A stretch of DNA of 64,000 nt from Scrofimicrobium canadense. GTDB taxonomy: Bacteria > Actinomycetota > Actinomycetes > Actinomycetales > Actinomycetaceae. This document shows, piece after piece, positions 27,111 through 36,312 of the stretch. Positions within the stretch are counted from its first letter, which is position 1. The number at the start of each line of letters is the position of its first letter. The position numbers and the translations under genes are program-made. The stretch lies in contig NZ_VULO01000004.1 in NCBI RefSeq assembly GCF_009696615.1, positions 123,763 to 187,762 of the forward strand, given 5' to 3'. The notes under the pieces are model-generated. The model saw only the letters and a list, made by a program, of their open reading frames with translations. It searched no databases and was not told the origin of the DNA.

Positions 27111-27571
27111 TCCGAGCGATATTGTTCGTCGACGCGTTCAAAAGCGTCGACGATTCGGTCAATCTCTGCGTCGGTGAGATCATCGAGAAGGAGTTTCCTC
27201 ACCGTCTCTTGATGGATGACCGTAGAGGCTTCAGTTCGTTGGATTCCTTCAGGCGTTAGACGCGCGATAAAACCTCGCCCATCCACGTCAGACGGAAGTT
27301 TTTCGACAAGTTGATCTTTGACCAATCGTGAAACTAAGTACGTTAGCCGCGAGGGTGAAAATGTTACACGGTCTGCTAACTCACCCATCCGCATTTGATG
27401 GTCAGGTGCTTCAAATAGGGTAAGCAAAATATTGTAATCTGCCAGGGTAATTCCGGCTTCCTTTTTCAGCTTGACCTCTAGTATTCCTTGAAGTCTCGTC
27501 GAAGCATCGAAGAAAATTCTCCATGCAAGGGAGCGACGGCTATCTGGCGCATCGTCCATACCGTCTTCCAC
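27107..27571 (-). CDS. MarR-family transcriptional regulator
   Basis: 154 residues, winged-helix dimeric regulator: ITLADYNILLTLFEAPDHQMRMGELADRV precedes the recognition helix (FSPSRLTYLVSRLVKDQLVEK), and the wing SDVDGRGFIARLTPEG is typical. The GTG start has AGGAG five bases upstream. The effector and targets are unknown; it lies divergently from the AI-2E exporter, about 115 bases away, which is a candidate target. Confidence 0.88.
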   Translation of the reverse strand: MEDGMDDAPDSRRSLAWRIFFDASTRLQGILEVKLKKEAGITLADYNILLTLFEAPDHQMRMGELADRVTFSPSRLTYLVSRLVKDQLVEKLPSDVDGRGFIARLTPEGIQRTEASTVIHQETVRKLLLDDLTDAEIDRIVDAFERVDEQYRSD

Positions 27572-27687
27572 TACTTCTCCTATTCGAGTCTACAAAGACT
27601 ATCTTTGCGTCCTATGTTACTTGACAGTTCATCAGGATTGATGATGGACGCAGCGATAGACTAGCTCCGACATCAAAGGAGTGAGGC

Positions 27688-29010
27688 ATGGGACGGTACA
27701 ACCCTGGTCAGCACAAGGGGATGTATATAGATCCTGCCCGAAAGCGGGCGTTAGAACTAGATCAGGCCCGGCGGAATGCTGATGGGGATCGACTATTGCC
27801 AAATTGGCTGGTGAAGTCAGGAAGAGGATCCTGGTACGCCATTGGCATCGCGCTGGTCGTCATTGGTATTGTCTTCGCTACATCTAAGATCACTCCCGTA
27901 TTTATTGCGGTATTCATTGCCCTAGTCTTCACCGCTCTTCTCAATCCCTCTGTCAATTGGATGTCACGCCGCATTCCTCGGTGGGCTGGTGTTCTTATTG
28001 CGATCGTAGGATCTTTCGCTTTTGTTGCGGGCCTTTTGGCCTTTGTCATTAGCTCTGTTGCATGGCAATGGCAGGATCTAGGTGGGCAACTCACCAATGG
28101 TATTGAAAAGATTCTGTCTTTTCTGGAGTCCACACCCCTCCATCTATCCATTACAACAGATGAAGTGTATGAATGGTTTACCCATTTGATTCGACAATGG
28201 GAAACATATATTACTGATAATTGGCAGAGTGTGGCTGGCACAGTTCTTTCCAATGCTGGAGTCGCGGGGACTGTTGTAACGATCACTGCCCTTTCAATTT
28301 TCGTGGCGGTGTTCTTCCTTCATTCCGGTGCACAAATGTGGCGGTGGTTCATCAATCTCCTACCTTCTAGGATGAGAGCAAACACTAACCATGCAGCAGA
28401 AGCGGGCTGGAGTAGTTTTGCGGGATATGCCCGTGGAACTGTCATTATTTCAGTCTCCGATGGCGCTCTTGCATGGATTCTTCTGGCTATTCTTGGGGTA
28501 CCTTTGGCTCCAGCTCTCGCTGTCCTTGTCATGCTAGGAGCCTTCATTCCGCTGGTGGGTGCTCCAGCAGCGATGGTGGTCGCAATGCTCGTGGCTTTAG
28601 CTACTGACGGAGTGATCAAGGCGATTATTGTTGGGTTAGGAATCGCCTTAATAGGCCAGTTTGAGGGGCATATCCTCCAGCCTCTCATTATGAGTAGGCA
28701 AGTTTCTCTCCATCCAGTCGTCGTTGGTATCGGCGTCGTTGCCGGCGCATTGGTCGGTGGCCTACTTGGAGCAATGATCATCATTCCTATTATGGGAGTG
28801 GCATGGGCAGTCTTTTCGGCGCTTTACCATCGCGATCCACCCGTGCGAGGAGCATTGCCTGGAGCTATTCCTACTCAGTCTCCGCCCCCTCCAGCTACTC
28901 CTCTAGCTCGCTTGTTCCATCCTTTTCGCTGGGCAAAAGAACGGCGTGAGTTGAGAGACCAAACAAGGAGTTCTAACGAAAGTCCCGTGAACGAGGTATC
29001 ACAGGAATAG
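27688..29010 (+). CDS. AI-2E family (PerM-like) membrane transporter
   Basis: 440 residues: a short basic N-terminus, then about eight hydrophobic segments starting with YAIGIALVVIGIVFA. The middle soluble stretch (residues ~130-190) and the late motifs LGAFIPLVGAPAAMVVAML and IGQFEGHILQPLIMSRQVSLHP are typical of the AI-2E/YdiK family. The substrate is unknown. A proline-rich cytosolic tail (PTQSPPPPATP) ends the protein. AAAGGAGTGAGGC is a good ribosome site. The 3' end overlaps dnaE2 by 38 bases in the convergent direction. Confidence 0.88.
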   Translation: MGRYNPGQHKGMYIDPARKRALELDQARRNADGDRLLPNWLVKSGRGSWYAIGIALVVIGIVFATSKITPVFIAVFIALVFTALLNPSVNWMSRRIPRWAGVLIAIVGSFAFVAGLLAFVISSVAWQWQDLGGQLTNGIEKILSFLESTPLHLSITTDEVYEWFTHLIRQWETYITDNWQSVAGTVLSNAGVAGTVVTITALSIFVAVFFLHSGAQMWRWFINLLPSRMRANTNHAAEAGWSSFAGYARGTVIISVSDGALAWILLAILGVPLAPALAVLVMLGAFIPLVGAPAAMVVAMLVALATDGVIKAIIVGLGIALIGQFEGHILQPLIMSRQVSLHPVVVGIGVVAGALVGGLLGAMIIIPIMGVAWAVFSALYHRDPPVRGALPGAIPTQSPPPPATPLARLFHPFRWAKERRELRDQTRSSNESPVNEVSQE

Positions 29011-32000
29011 GTAAGCACTCAAGTTTATGCGCTTTTAGAGTATATGCATCATTACGTCTCTCAACTTTTCCTGTCACAACTAATGCTAACGAGGTGAGCG
29101 CAACGCGCCGAAAATGTTTCCATAGTCCAACGGAACAGACAACATTGAGTAGGCCTGTTTCATCTTCTAATGACAAGAAGGTCACACCTTTTGCAGTTCC
29201 AGGACGTTGCCGATGGGTGACCAGTCCCGCAACTTTTATGTTCCTATCAACTAAGGCATACGTTGCTTGATGGATTGTGAGTACTCCATTCTTTTGTAAA
29301 GTCTCACGCTGAAGGGACATCGGGTGCCCTCCCGTAGTCAAGCCCAAAGTCTCCCAGTCACTCTTTAGCTCTTCTACACGATTCATGCGCGGAAGTTCGG
29401 GAGTTTCTGCGCCAATTTCAGTACCGGGCAAAAATGGTTGGTATTCGTGAGGATTTGCGAGGCGAGAAGACATCCATAGAGCTTCTCGACGCCCTATACC
29501 TAGGTCCGCCATTGCTCCAGCTTTACTGAGTATCTCCAGTTCTTTGGCTGAAAGAGCACTGCGGCGCGCAAAATCTTCCATGCTTTCAAAAGAGGAGTTT
29601 CCTCTGGCACGAGTAATTTTTTCGCGAGCAGTCCCCGTTAATCCTTTTACGGTATCGAGCCCTAGGCGTATTGCTAAATCTTTATGAACTCGCATCAACG
29701 CACCCGCAGGGAAATCACACTCTAGGATGCCATCTCCTTCTACACAGGTCTCAAGTGAAGAATGAACAACTGAGGGAGGCAGTACCCTCACCCCATGACG
29801 TTTCGCGTCTGCGATGAGAGAGGCTGGTGAATAAAACCCCATGGGCTGGCTAGAAAGGAGTGCCGCGTAGAAGTGTTCTGGATAGAAAACTTTCAACCAC
29901 GCTGAGGCATACACGAGAAAAGCAAATGAAAATGCATGAGATTCTGGAAAACCAAATTCTGCAAAGCCTTGTAGCGAAGCGTAAAGCTGTTCACGCAGAT
30001 GCTGGGGAATCTTGTTTTTCTTCATACCGTCGTCAAAGCGGGGACGTATTTTCTCTAAACGCTCGGTCGAATGCTTAGAAGCTATCGCCCGACGTAACTC
30101 ATCTGCCTCTGTGGGGGTAAACCCCCCAACATCAACCGCAATCTGCATGAGCTGCTCTTGAAAAATGGGAACTCCAAGGGTTCTTTCAAGGGCATTGCGG
30201 AGTTTGGGATGGCATGTAATCTTCTGTTTTTCGTTGCGTCTTTCAAGATAGGGATTGACTGCTTGGCCTTGAATAGGCCCTGGGCGAATAAGAGCTACTT
30301 CGACGACCAGATCATAAAATACCCGCGGCTTCAGACGCGGTAGCGTACTCATTTGCGCTCGCGATTCAACCTGGAACACTCCCACTGTTTCAGCCGCACA
30401 TAAGAGATCGTAAACGCGAGAGTCTTCAGAAGTGAGGTTATAAAGACCTAAGCCTTCTCCATCTGTTCCACGCACACCCCTCTCAGTGAGTGCTGTGAAT
30501 GCTTTACGAAGTGCAGTGAGCATTCCTAGGCCTAAAAGATCGAACTTAACCAATCCCGCCTCAGCGCAATCCTCTTTATCCCATTGAAGAACACTGCGTT
30601 TTTCTTTGGCGCCCCACACAATGGGGCATACCTGTGAGACGGGACTGCGGGTGAGAACCATACCTCCTGGATGGATTCCCATATGACGTGGTAGCTTCTG
30701 CAAAGCTGTCGACACCTGATGTACTAAAGGCGGCACCTGCTTGTCTCCTTGTCCGCCACGGGACATGTCTTTTGACCACTGGGCTACTATTTCGTCCCCA
30801 TACCCTAAGGCCTTTCCTGCTGCACGCACTGCTGAGCGGGGACGATACGTAATGGTATTTGCTACCTGGGCTGCTCTATCTCTTCCGTATTTCCCATACA
30901 CATATTGAATGACTCTTTCGCGTTCTCCGGCCTCAATATCGATATCAATATCTGGTGGATTTCGTCGAGCTTCTGACAAGAACCTTTCGAACATAAGCTG
31001 GTGCTCTACCGCGTCAACTGCGGTAATACCCAGCGCATAACACACCGCTGAATTGGCTGCAGATCCCCTCCCCTGTGCCAGGATTCCTTCCCTGGCACAA
31101 AAATCTACAATGTCTTTCACAATCAAGAAGTAGCCGGGAAAATCGAGTTTCTCAATAATTTCCAGTTCGTGCTCAATGACCTTCCAAGGGTCACGCCGCA
31201 GATTCTTATGAGCGTAGCGTTTCTGCGCACCTTGATAGGTCAAATGACGCAACCAGGAAGCATCTGTATGTCCCTTTGGTACATCACTGTGGGGTAACTT
31301 TGGCTCAATAAGTTTGAGGTCGAAGCTCAGTTCTGCTGCCAGGTCAGCTGCTGCAGCCACCGCTTGGGGAAAATGTCGATGAATATACAGCATCTCTTCT
31401 GGGCCACGTAAGAAGGAACCGAAGGGGGGAAGATGCGGCCGGGCCGCTGAAAGCTCAAGGTTGAGCCGGCTAGCTGTCATCACGTCAGCCAACGCTTGTC
31501 TTCTTACATTAGCGCAGCGAGGTGCACCTGTAGCTATGAGACGAAGATTTTTTTCATGAGCTAACTTATACAAGTTTTCAGCCAGTTCACAAGGTGAATC
31601 GGGTCGAAGTGTTGATTCAATAGCGACGTTATCTGCTCCGAAAACATCAACCAAATGGTCTCTCATATACCGAGCCCCTGACATCCCCTCCGCAGCTAAA
31701 GCCCGCCGCAGAGGGCCATGATTCGTTCCAGTGAGTACCATCCATGAGTCTTGTGCCCAACCAGCCAAATCTTCTATGTGCCATTGTCCTGTTCTGCGCC
31801 CAGGACTACTTAAGTTGTGAGAACTTATTGCCTGACATAGTCGGTGATACCCAGTTTGGCCTTTGGCTAGGACAGGCAACCGCAATCCAGAATCAATGCT
31901 TCCAGTAGGAAGGCCCCATCCAGACGGCATGTGATCTGTGTATGCCAGCGTCAGTTCTGTTCCGAAAACAGTAGCGACAGAAGTATTTTTGGCTGCTATA

Positions 32001-32167
32001 GATGTCTGAACTGCCGAATACATTCCATCACAATCAAGGATTGCTATTCCTGAAAGTCCGATTTTTTCAGCGTTCTTGATAAGAGACCGAGGAAGGTCGG
32101 TTCCTTCTAAAAAGGTATAGGCACTATGCGCATGTAGCTCCGCATACTCACCCCGGTACTTGGACAT
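28973..32167 (-). CDS. dnaE2: Error-prone DNA polymerase III alpha subunit DnaE2
   Basis: SOS-induced translesion polymerase, 1064 residues. The PHP domain starts AELHAHSAYTFLEGTDLP; the palm carries GRGSAANSAVCYALGIT and PPDIDIDIEAGER with the catalytic aspartates about 406-410, then the HhH region and the C-terminal OB fold (IKVAGLVTHRQRPGTAKGVTFL). The acidic metal ligands of a proofreading PHP domain look incomplete, as usual in DnaE2. It overlaps imuB by 20 bases and forms the mutasome with ImuA' and ImuB. Confidence 0.95.
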   Translation of the reverse strand: MSKYRGEYAELHAHSAYTFLEGTDLPRSLIKNAEKIGLSGIAILDCDGMYSAVQTSIAAKNTSVATVFGTELTLAYTDHMPSGWGLPTGSIDSGLRLPVLAKGQTGYHRLCQAISSHNLSSPGRRTGQWHIEDLAGWAQDSWMVLTGTNHGPLRRALAAEGMSGARYMRDHLVDVFGADNVAIESTLRPDSPCELAENLYKLAHEKNLRLIATGAPRCANVRRQALADVMTASRLNLELSAARPHLPPFGSFLRGPEEMLYIHRHFPQAVAAAADLAAELSFDLKLIEPKLPHSDVPKGHTDASWLRHLTYQGAQKRYAHKNLRRDPWKVIEHELEIIEKLDFPGYFLIVKDIVDFCAREGILAQGRGSAANSAVCYALGITAVDAVEHQLMFERFLSEARRNPPDIDIDIEAGERERVIQYVYGKYGRDRAAQVANTITYRPRSAVRAAGKALGYGDEIVAQWSKDMSRGGQGDKQVPPLVHQVSTALQKLPRHMGIHPGGMVLTRSPVSQVCPIVWGAKEKRSVLQWDKEDCAEAGLVKFDLLGLGMLTALRKAFTALTERGVRGTDGEGLGLYNLTSEDSRVYDLLCAAETVGVFQVESRAQMSTLPRLKPRVFYDLVVEVALIRPGPIQGQAVNPYLERRNEKQKITCHPKLRNALERTLGVPIFQEQLMQIAVDVGGFTPTEADELRRAIASKHSTERLEKIRPRFDDGMKKNKIPQHLREQLYASLQGFAEFGFPESHAFSFAFLVYASAWLKVFYPEHFYAALLSSQPMGFYSPASLIADAKRHGVRVLPPSVVHSSLETCVEGDGILECDFPAGALMRVHKDLAIRLGLDTVKGLTGTAREKITRARGNSSFESMEDFARRSALSAKELEILSKAGAMADLGIGRREALWMSSRLANPHEYQPFLPGTEIGAETPELPRMNRVEELKSDWETLGLTTGGHPMSLQRETLQKNGVLTIHQATYALVDRNIKVAGLVTHRQRPGTAKGVTFLSLEDETGLLNVVCSVGLWKHFRRVALTSLALVVTGKVERRNDAYTLKAHKLECLPIPVIPRSRDFR

Positions 32168-33728
32168 AGATCCCCTCCAAATACCACTGTCCGCTGCTGT
32201 GCACTAGTAAGAAGTCATCATGATCTTCCACTGCAGCACGTACATATATTTCTGTTCTTTTTTCCTGCCTCCACCAGAAACTTTTTTGTGCCCATACCTG
32301 TTCCACTCCCCGAACTCGGTATGGCCCCTTTTTCACATGGGGGCTTTCTTCCATGACAAGGATTCGTTCTGGAGCGCCTACCAGCATTCCGTGCTCAGTA
32401 ACTCTGATCAACCCCCACGTGCCATCTGGATTTTTACCAATGATTTTGGCTGCCAGACGTATATCAAAGAGCACTGCAGGAGCTTTTTCCACCTGCCCTG
32501 CCCATTCTCCTGTCCCCTCATATGCCCGACTGGGATTTTTTCCCCATGCTTGCAAGACAGTTCGCTCACGAGGGTTCATTCCTCCCTGAAGAACTGGTTG
32601 GATAACTGCTTCCACGCCTAATGTGTTTTGTACTTGACTAAGAACATGATCAACCTGTCCGCGTCGCGGTAGAGACCCCCACAAAGTGCCTGTTGTAGTA
32701 GCAGGCGCAGCATTAATCGCTGCTATTGTCACTCCTGTTAAAGCACTCCCCCTATCCGATGTGCACGATCGTTCCCAGGACTGCAATTGCCATACGATGC
32801 GAGTACGAATCTGCTGGCTATCTATCTGCCCAAAAAAGAGCCAGCGCCGCTCACGTATGGTTCCATCGGCAAAACTCAAGGAAACTTCCATTTCACTCAG
32901 ATGTACCCCACGCATATTGAGTACATCCATGAAACGTGTGGCCAGAGATTGCATATCGAAGTACATGTGTCCCATTTCAGAGACCGGCTCATCAAAAGTA
33001 TGCGACATACGGATATTGAGTGGTTTTGATTCATGCGGCTCCACATGAATGTCTCCGCCCCGGCTGAGCGCCCATAGTGCCTCACCGATATTGCCTAACC
33101 GGCTGAGGACATGTTTATGACCTAGGGACCAGAGGTCCTGTACTTTTCGGATCCCCAGTGCTTCAAGGATCTCTAAGGCCTCACGAAAGAGGTTTTCAGG
33201 GAAAAAGGTCACTAGCTCATCTAAAAATAGTGAGCTCAAGAATGATTCTGTATCAGCGACCGGTATGTTGAGCCCACGTTTTGCTGCGCACATAGCTGTG
33301 GCTATTCCGCTTCCAACCCCTACGAAAGCCTCTATATCCAGTTCTTGTGCTGCATCTTCTATGAGGGCAAGAGAAAGTTGATCTTCGCTGCCGCCGCGTC
33401 TTTCTCGCGACGGCAGCGGTGCACAGGCTAAACCGGAGCGCAAAGCCTGTACTGCGGGAATATGTTGGTCCATCAGTTCCAGAACCGTTTCAAAAGCTGC
33501 GGCATCATTAGCGGGGTTATCTGGTAGAACAATCAGCTCATTGCACATGTGCAGTGCGGTCTCTTGCTTCATTCCTCTTCGTATCCCCCACTGCCTAGCC
33601 ATGCGGGTCGTATGGAGTACCCTTCCCCGCGAGACAGTCACAGCTGGGCTCCCCGGAGGAACTTGAACCTGAACAGCAGCCAGTGGCCAATCAGGTACCC
33701 ACAGCACTAGTTTTCTTTCACCCAACAC
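32148..33728 (-). CDS. imuB: ImuB, inactive Y-family polymerase-like mutasome scaffold
   Basis: 526 residues with Y-family fold (DinB/UmuC-like) but without the catalytic acidic residues: the N-terminal strand reads LVLWVPDWPLAAVQ instead of the metal-binding D-x-D. A helix-hairpin-helix is visible at LEALGIRKVQDLWSL. At residues 346-351 TGTLWG occupies the position of the clamp-binding motif Q-L-P-L-W-G of mycobacterial ImuB, with Thr replacing Gln. The C-terminal ~150 residues should contact DnaE2 and ImuA'. Overlaps imuA' by 11 bases. Confidence 0.93.
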   Translation of the reverse strand: MLGERKLVLWVPDWPLAAVQVQVPPGSPAVTVSRGRVLHTTRMARQWGIRRGMKQETALHMCNELIVLPDNPANDAAAFETVLELMDQHIPAVQALRSGLACAPLPSRERRGGSEDQLSLALIEDAAQELDIEAFVGVGSGIATAMCAAKRGLNIPVADTESFLSSLFLDELVTFFPENLFREALEILEALGIRKVQDLWSLGHKHVLSRLGNIGEALWALSRGGDIHVEPHESKPLNIRMSHTFDEPVSEMGHMYFDMQSLATRFMDVLNMRGVHLSEMEVSLSFADGTIRERRWLFFGQIDSQQIRTRIVWQLQSWERSCTSDRGSALTGVTIAAINAAPATTTGTLWGSLPRRGQVDHVLSQVQNTLGVEAVIQPVLQGGMNPRERTVLQAWGKNPSRAYEGTGEWAGQVEKAPAVLFDIRLAAKIIGKNPDGTWGLIRVTEHGMLVGAPERILVMEESPHVKKGPYRVRGVEQVWAQKSFWWRQEKRTEIYVRAAVEDHDDFLLVHSSGQWYLEGIYVQVPG

Positions 33729-34176
33729 GTCTACCCCCTACTGCCGACCAGGTCTGTGTGGCATAGATACGACGATGCAGTTGACGCGCCTTGGCAGCAA
33801 GAGTGCGCTGAATTGTATGGGAGAGTTGTACTGGACCGACAACCAGGACATCTATTCCTTCCAATAGTGTGGATATTATTGCCCCGGCTTGGTCTTCTGG
33901 AGTCTTGACAATCACAGTACGTCCTAAATCCCACCCTGCCTGTGAAGCTGCCTCCCATCCAATATCGGGTACTTCGACCACGGCTACCCACACTGGTTCA
34001 ACGAACACTTTTGCTATTGCAAAAATCACGTCTGCTGCGCTATCGCCAATACGATAGATGCCAGGTGCATCGTCCACTAGCTTTTGTACTTCAAACGGCC
34101 TTATCCCCTTCTTATCCTGCACGGCCTGCAGAGTTAGACGAGCCTTACGCAGCCGTGCAGATGCTGATTCATCCAT
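33718..34176 (-). CDS. imuA': ImuA', RecA-like mutasome accessory protein
   Basis: About 152 residues, needed with ImuB and DnaE2 for damage-induced mutagenesis. It begins DESASARLRKARLTLQAVQDK; the rest shows the shortened RecA-like fold (FAIAKVFVEPVWVAVVEVPDIGWEAA, VIVKTPEDQAGAIISTLLEGIDVLVVGP) and no Walker A loop. The frame runs to 34272, but the ATG at 34174-34176 has AAGGTGGGG upstream and sits just behind the LexA box. Gene order imuA'-imuB-dnaE2 is the usual operon. Confidence 0.88.
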   Translation of the reverse strand: MDESASARLRKARLTLQAVQDKKGIRPFEVQKLVDDAPGIYRIGDSAADVIFAIAKVFVEPVWVAVVEVPDIGWEAASQAGWDLGRTVIVKTPEDQAGAIISTLLEGIDVLVVGPVQLSHTIQRTLAAKARQLHRRIYATQTWSAVGGRRVG

Positions 34177-34190
34177 CACCCCACCTTTTA

Positions 34191-34206
34191 TCGAACATAC
34201 GTTCGA
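34191..34206. promoter_or_regulatory. LexA/SOS box of the mutasome operon
   Basis: TCGAACATACGTTCGA is a perfect match to the actinobacterial SOS box TCGAAC-N4-GTTCGA. It lies 15 bases upstream of the imuA' start and 58 bases from trmL on the other strand. It predicts LexA repression of imuA'-imuB-dnaE2 with induction by DNA damage. Confidence 0.95.
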
Positions 34207-34263
34207 TGATAGTAGCACTCTCCGACATGTGACAGGCGTAGAAGTTTTTGCGACAATGGCGCA

Positions 34264-34725
34264 GTGCTCCACATGGTCTTTTTTGAACCTCGTATCCCAG
34301 GAAACTCTGGCGCTGCCATTCGTCTAGCTGCCTGTACTGGCTCTATGCTTCATTTGGTAGAGCCAATGCCCTTCCAGATGGATGATACGAAACTGCGACG
34401 TGCTGGCCTGGACTACCATGATTTAGCCCACGTTAAAGTACATCCAAATTTCGACGATGCTTTAGCGCAGATTCCTGGTCGAACATGGGCATTTACGGGC
34501 CATGCAAAGACGTGGCACACGGAGGTGAAATACCGTGATGGCGACGGACTTCTTTTTGGTCCTGAGCCAACTGGCCTTCCTGATTATGTTTTGGATGATG
34601 AACGCCTTGCTGGGCATCTACGGATCCCGATGCGCCCAGGACTGCGATCACTCAACCTTGCTAACTCTGCAGCTATAGCTCTATATGAGGCCTGGGGACA
34701 GCTGGGTTTCGCAGGAGGGGTTTAG
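34264..34725 (+). CDS. trmL: tRNA (cytidine(34)-2'-O)-methyltransferase (SPOUT)
   Basis: 153 residues, small knotted methyltransferase for the wobble ribose of tRNA-Leu. It has the opening MVFFEPRIPGNSGAAIRLAA, the SAM knot LLFGPEPTGLPD, and RIPMRPGLRSLNLANSAAIALYEAW at the end. GTG at 34264 is preceded by GACAAT six bases upstream and no ribosome site, suggesting a leaderless mRNA; ATG at 34273 is the alternative start. Divergent from the mutasome operon. Confidence 0.93.
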   Translation: MLHMVFFEPRIPGNSGAAIRLAACTGSMLHLVEPMPFQMDDTKLRRAGLDYHDLAHVKVHPNFDDALAQIPGRTWAFTGHAKTWHTEVKYRDGDGLLFGPEPTGLPDYVLDDERLAGHLRIPMRPGLRSLNLANSAAIALYEAWGQLGFAGGV

Positions 34726-34774
34726 CCTCTTCCCACTTGTAAATTCAAAGCCATTCAAGGACTGGGCTACTATA

Positions 34775-34860
34775 GACCATGGACACGGGGTGCTTCGAGA
34801 AGCGAAGCTGAGATAAGACCCGTCGAACCTGATGCAGTTAGCACTGACGAAGGGATGGTC
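34775..34860 (+). promoter_or_regulatory. TPP riboswitch (THI box)
   Basis: All conserved blocks are present in order: ACACGGGGTGC, AGCTGAGA, ACCCGTCGAACCTGATGC, AGTTAGCACTGACG and AAGGGATGG. Closing stem P1 pairs GACCAT (34775-34780) with ATGGTC (34855-34860). The ribosome-binding sequence of thiM, AAGGGA at 34850-34855, lies inside the aptamer, so TPP binding should block initiation directly without a separate expression platform. Confidence 0.95.
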
Positions 34861-34864
34861 GTAC

Positions 34865-35668
34865 ATGGATGCGCAACCTATTACTAACACAGAGATTTAT
34901 GCAATACTGGAATCTGTGCGCAGGACAACGCCACTGATCCAATGCATCACCAACAATGTGACAGTGAATTTCGTGGCCAACACAATTCTTGCTGTAGGTG
35001 GGGCGCCCGCAATGGTGGATATTCCTGAAGAAGCGGAAGTCTTTGCAGCGGTTTCTTCTGCTCTCTATATCAACCTGGGAACAGTTCACGCAGACCAGCG
35101 CATGTCTTCACTGTCAGCAGCCCGCACAGCAAAAGACTCCGGTGTTCCCTGGGTTTTAGACCCAGTAGCTGTTGGAATGCTTCCTGTACGAACAGCGTTG
35201 GCCCGCAAACTCCTCTCATACTCACCCACGGTTATCCGTGGGAACGCTTCAGAAATACTTGCTTTGGCCGGACACAAAGGGGCTGGGCGCGGAGTAGAAA
35301 CCGGCAATGAAGTTGATCAGTCCTGCGAGGCTGCCATGGAACTAGCCCGCCAGAGCGGCGCTACAGTATCAGTATCGGGACCAGTTGACTTGATAACGGA
35401 CGGGAACCGTATTCTTCGACTCAAGAATGGGACCGACCTCTTCACTCGCATTACTGGGGCTGGATGCGCTCTTGGTGGTGTAGTTGCAGCTTTCTGCGCT
35501 GTTGCGCCTGCTTTTGAAGCAGCTGTGGCGGCTAACGCCGTATACGCTGTCGCTGGAGAACTTGCTGCCAGCACAAGTGCAGGACCCGGTACTTTTCAAG
35601 TACATTTCCTTGACGCATTGGCCTCAGCTGCCTTGGAGCGCGACGGGAATCAGGTGAGTCTAGCATGA
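34865..35668 (+). CDS. thiM: Hydroxyethylthiazole kinase
   Basis: Phosphorylates the thiazole moiety of thiamine for salvage. 267 residues from the ATG at 34865, four bases after the riboswitch. Ribokinase-like fold: PLIQCITNNVTVNFVANTILAVGG at the start, VLDPVAVGMLP, then the catalytic ITGAGCALGGVVAA. First gene of thiM-thiE-thiD; no thiC, thiG or other de novo genes are nearby, so the cluster serves salvage of thiazole and pyrimidine. Overlaps thiE by 4 bases. Confidence 0.96.
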   Translation: MDAQPITNTEIYAILESVRRTTPLIQCITNNVTVNFVANTILAVGGAPAMVDIPEEAEVFAAVSSALYINLGTVHADQRMSSLSAARTAKDSGVPWVLDPVAVGMLPVRTALARKLLSYSPTVIRGNASEILALAGHKGAGRGVETGNEVDQSCEAAMELARQSGATVSVSGPVDLITDGNRILRLKNGTDLFTRITGAGCALGGVVAAFCAVAPAFEAAVAANAVYAVAGELAASTSAGPGTFQVHFLDALASAALERDGNQVSLA

Positions 35669-36312
35669 GCACTCCGAACTATTCGCTTTATCTAGTTACT
35701 GATCAATCCATGTGCGAGGCACGTGGGCGTAGCGTTACCGAGGTAGTCTCTTTAGCAGTAGCTGGCGGAGTCACCTGCATTCAGATACGTGAAAAAGATG
35801 GAAACGCTCGAGAGTTCTTGCACCAAGTACTCGATGTGTGCGCCATAGTGCCCGACGATGTAACAGTTATCGTCAACGACCGTATCGACGTTTTCTTAGC
35901 CGCGCGCACTTTGGGAGCCTCCGTTGATGGTGTCCACATCGGACAAGAGGATTTTCCAGCATCCGTGGTGCGTCAGCTTATTGGGCCTGCCGCCATTATG
36001 GGGGTGTCTGCTTCGACGCCAGAAGAGATCACTCAAGCTGAAAGCGACGGCGCTGATTACATTGGCATTGGAGTGGTTCATTCTACAGACACAAAACTGG
36101 ATGCGCCCAGTCCTTTGGGAGTTACAGGAACATCAAAGGCCGCACACTTCGCTTCAATACCAGCGGTGGCAATAGGTGGAATAAAAGCCAACGATATGAG
36201 CGCGTTGCGCGCGGGAGGACTGTCCGGCGCTGCGGTAGTCTCAGCAATTTGCCTGGCTGAGGATCCCACTGCTGCCGCGCAAGAACTATTGCAGGAATGG
36301 AGTAGGCAGTGA
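35665..36312 (+). CDS. thiE: Thiamine-phosphate synthase
   Basis: Couples HMP-diphosphate and thiazole phosphate into thiamine monophosphate. 215 residues, TIM barrel: SLYLVTDQ at the start, CIQIREKDGNAREF, VIVNDRIDVFLA, GVHIGQEDFPAS, the phosphate/product loop GIGVVHSTDTKLDAP, and VAIGGIKA. The start overlaps the thiM stop (ATGA) and the end overlaps thiD (GTGA), so the three are translationally coupled. Confidence 0.96.
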   Translation: MSTPNYSLYLVTDQSMCEARGRSVTEVVSLAVAGGVTCIQIREKDGNAREFLHQVLDVCAIVPDDVTVIVNDRIDVFLAARTLGASVDGVHIGQEDFPASVVRQLIGPAAIMGVSASTPEEITQAESDGADYIGIGVVHSTDTKLDAPSPLGVTGTSKAAHFASIPAVAIGGIKANDMSALRAGGLSGAAVVSAICLAEDPTAAAQELLQEWSRQ

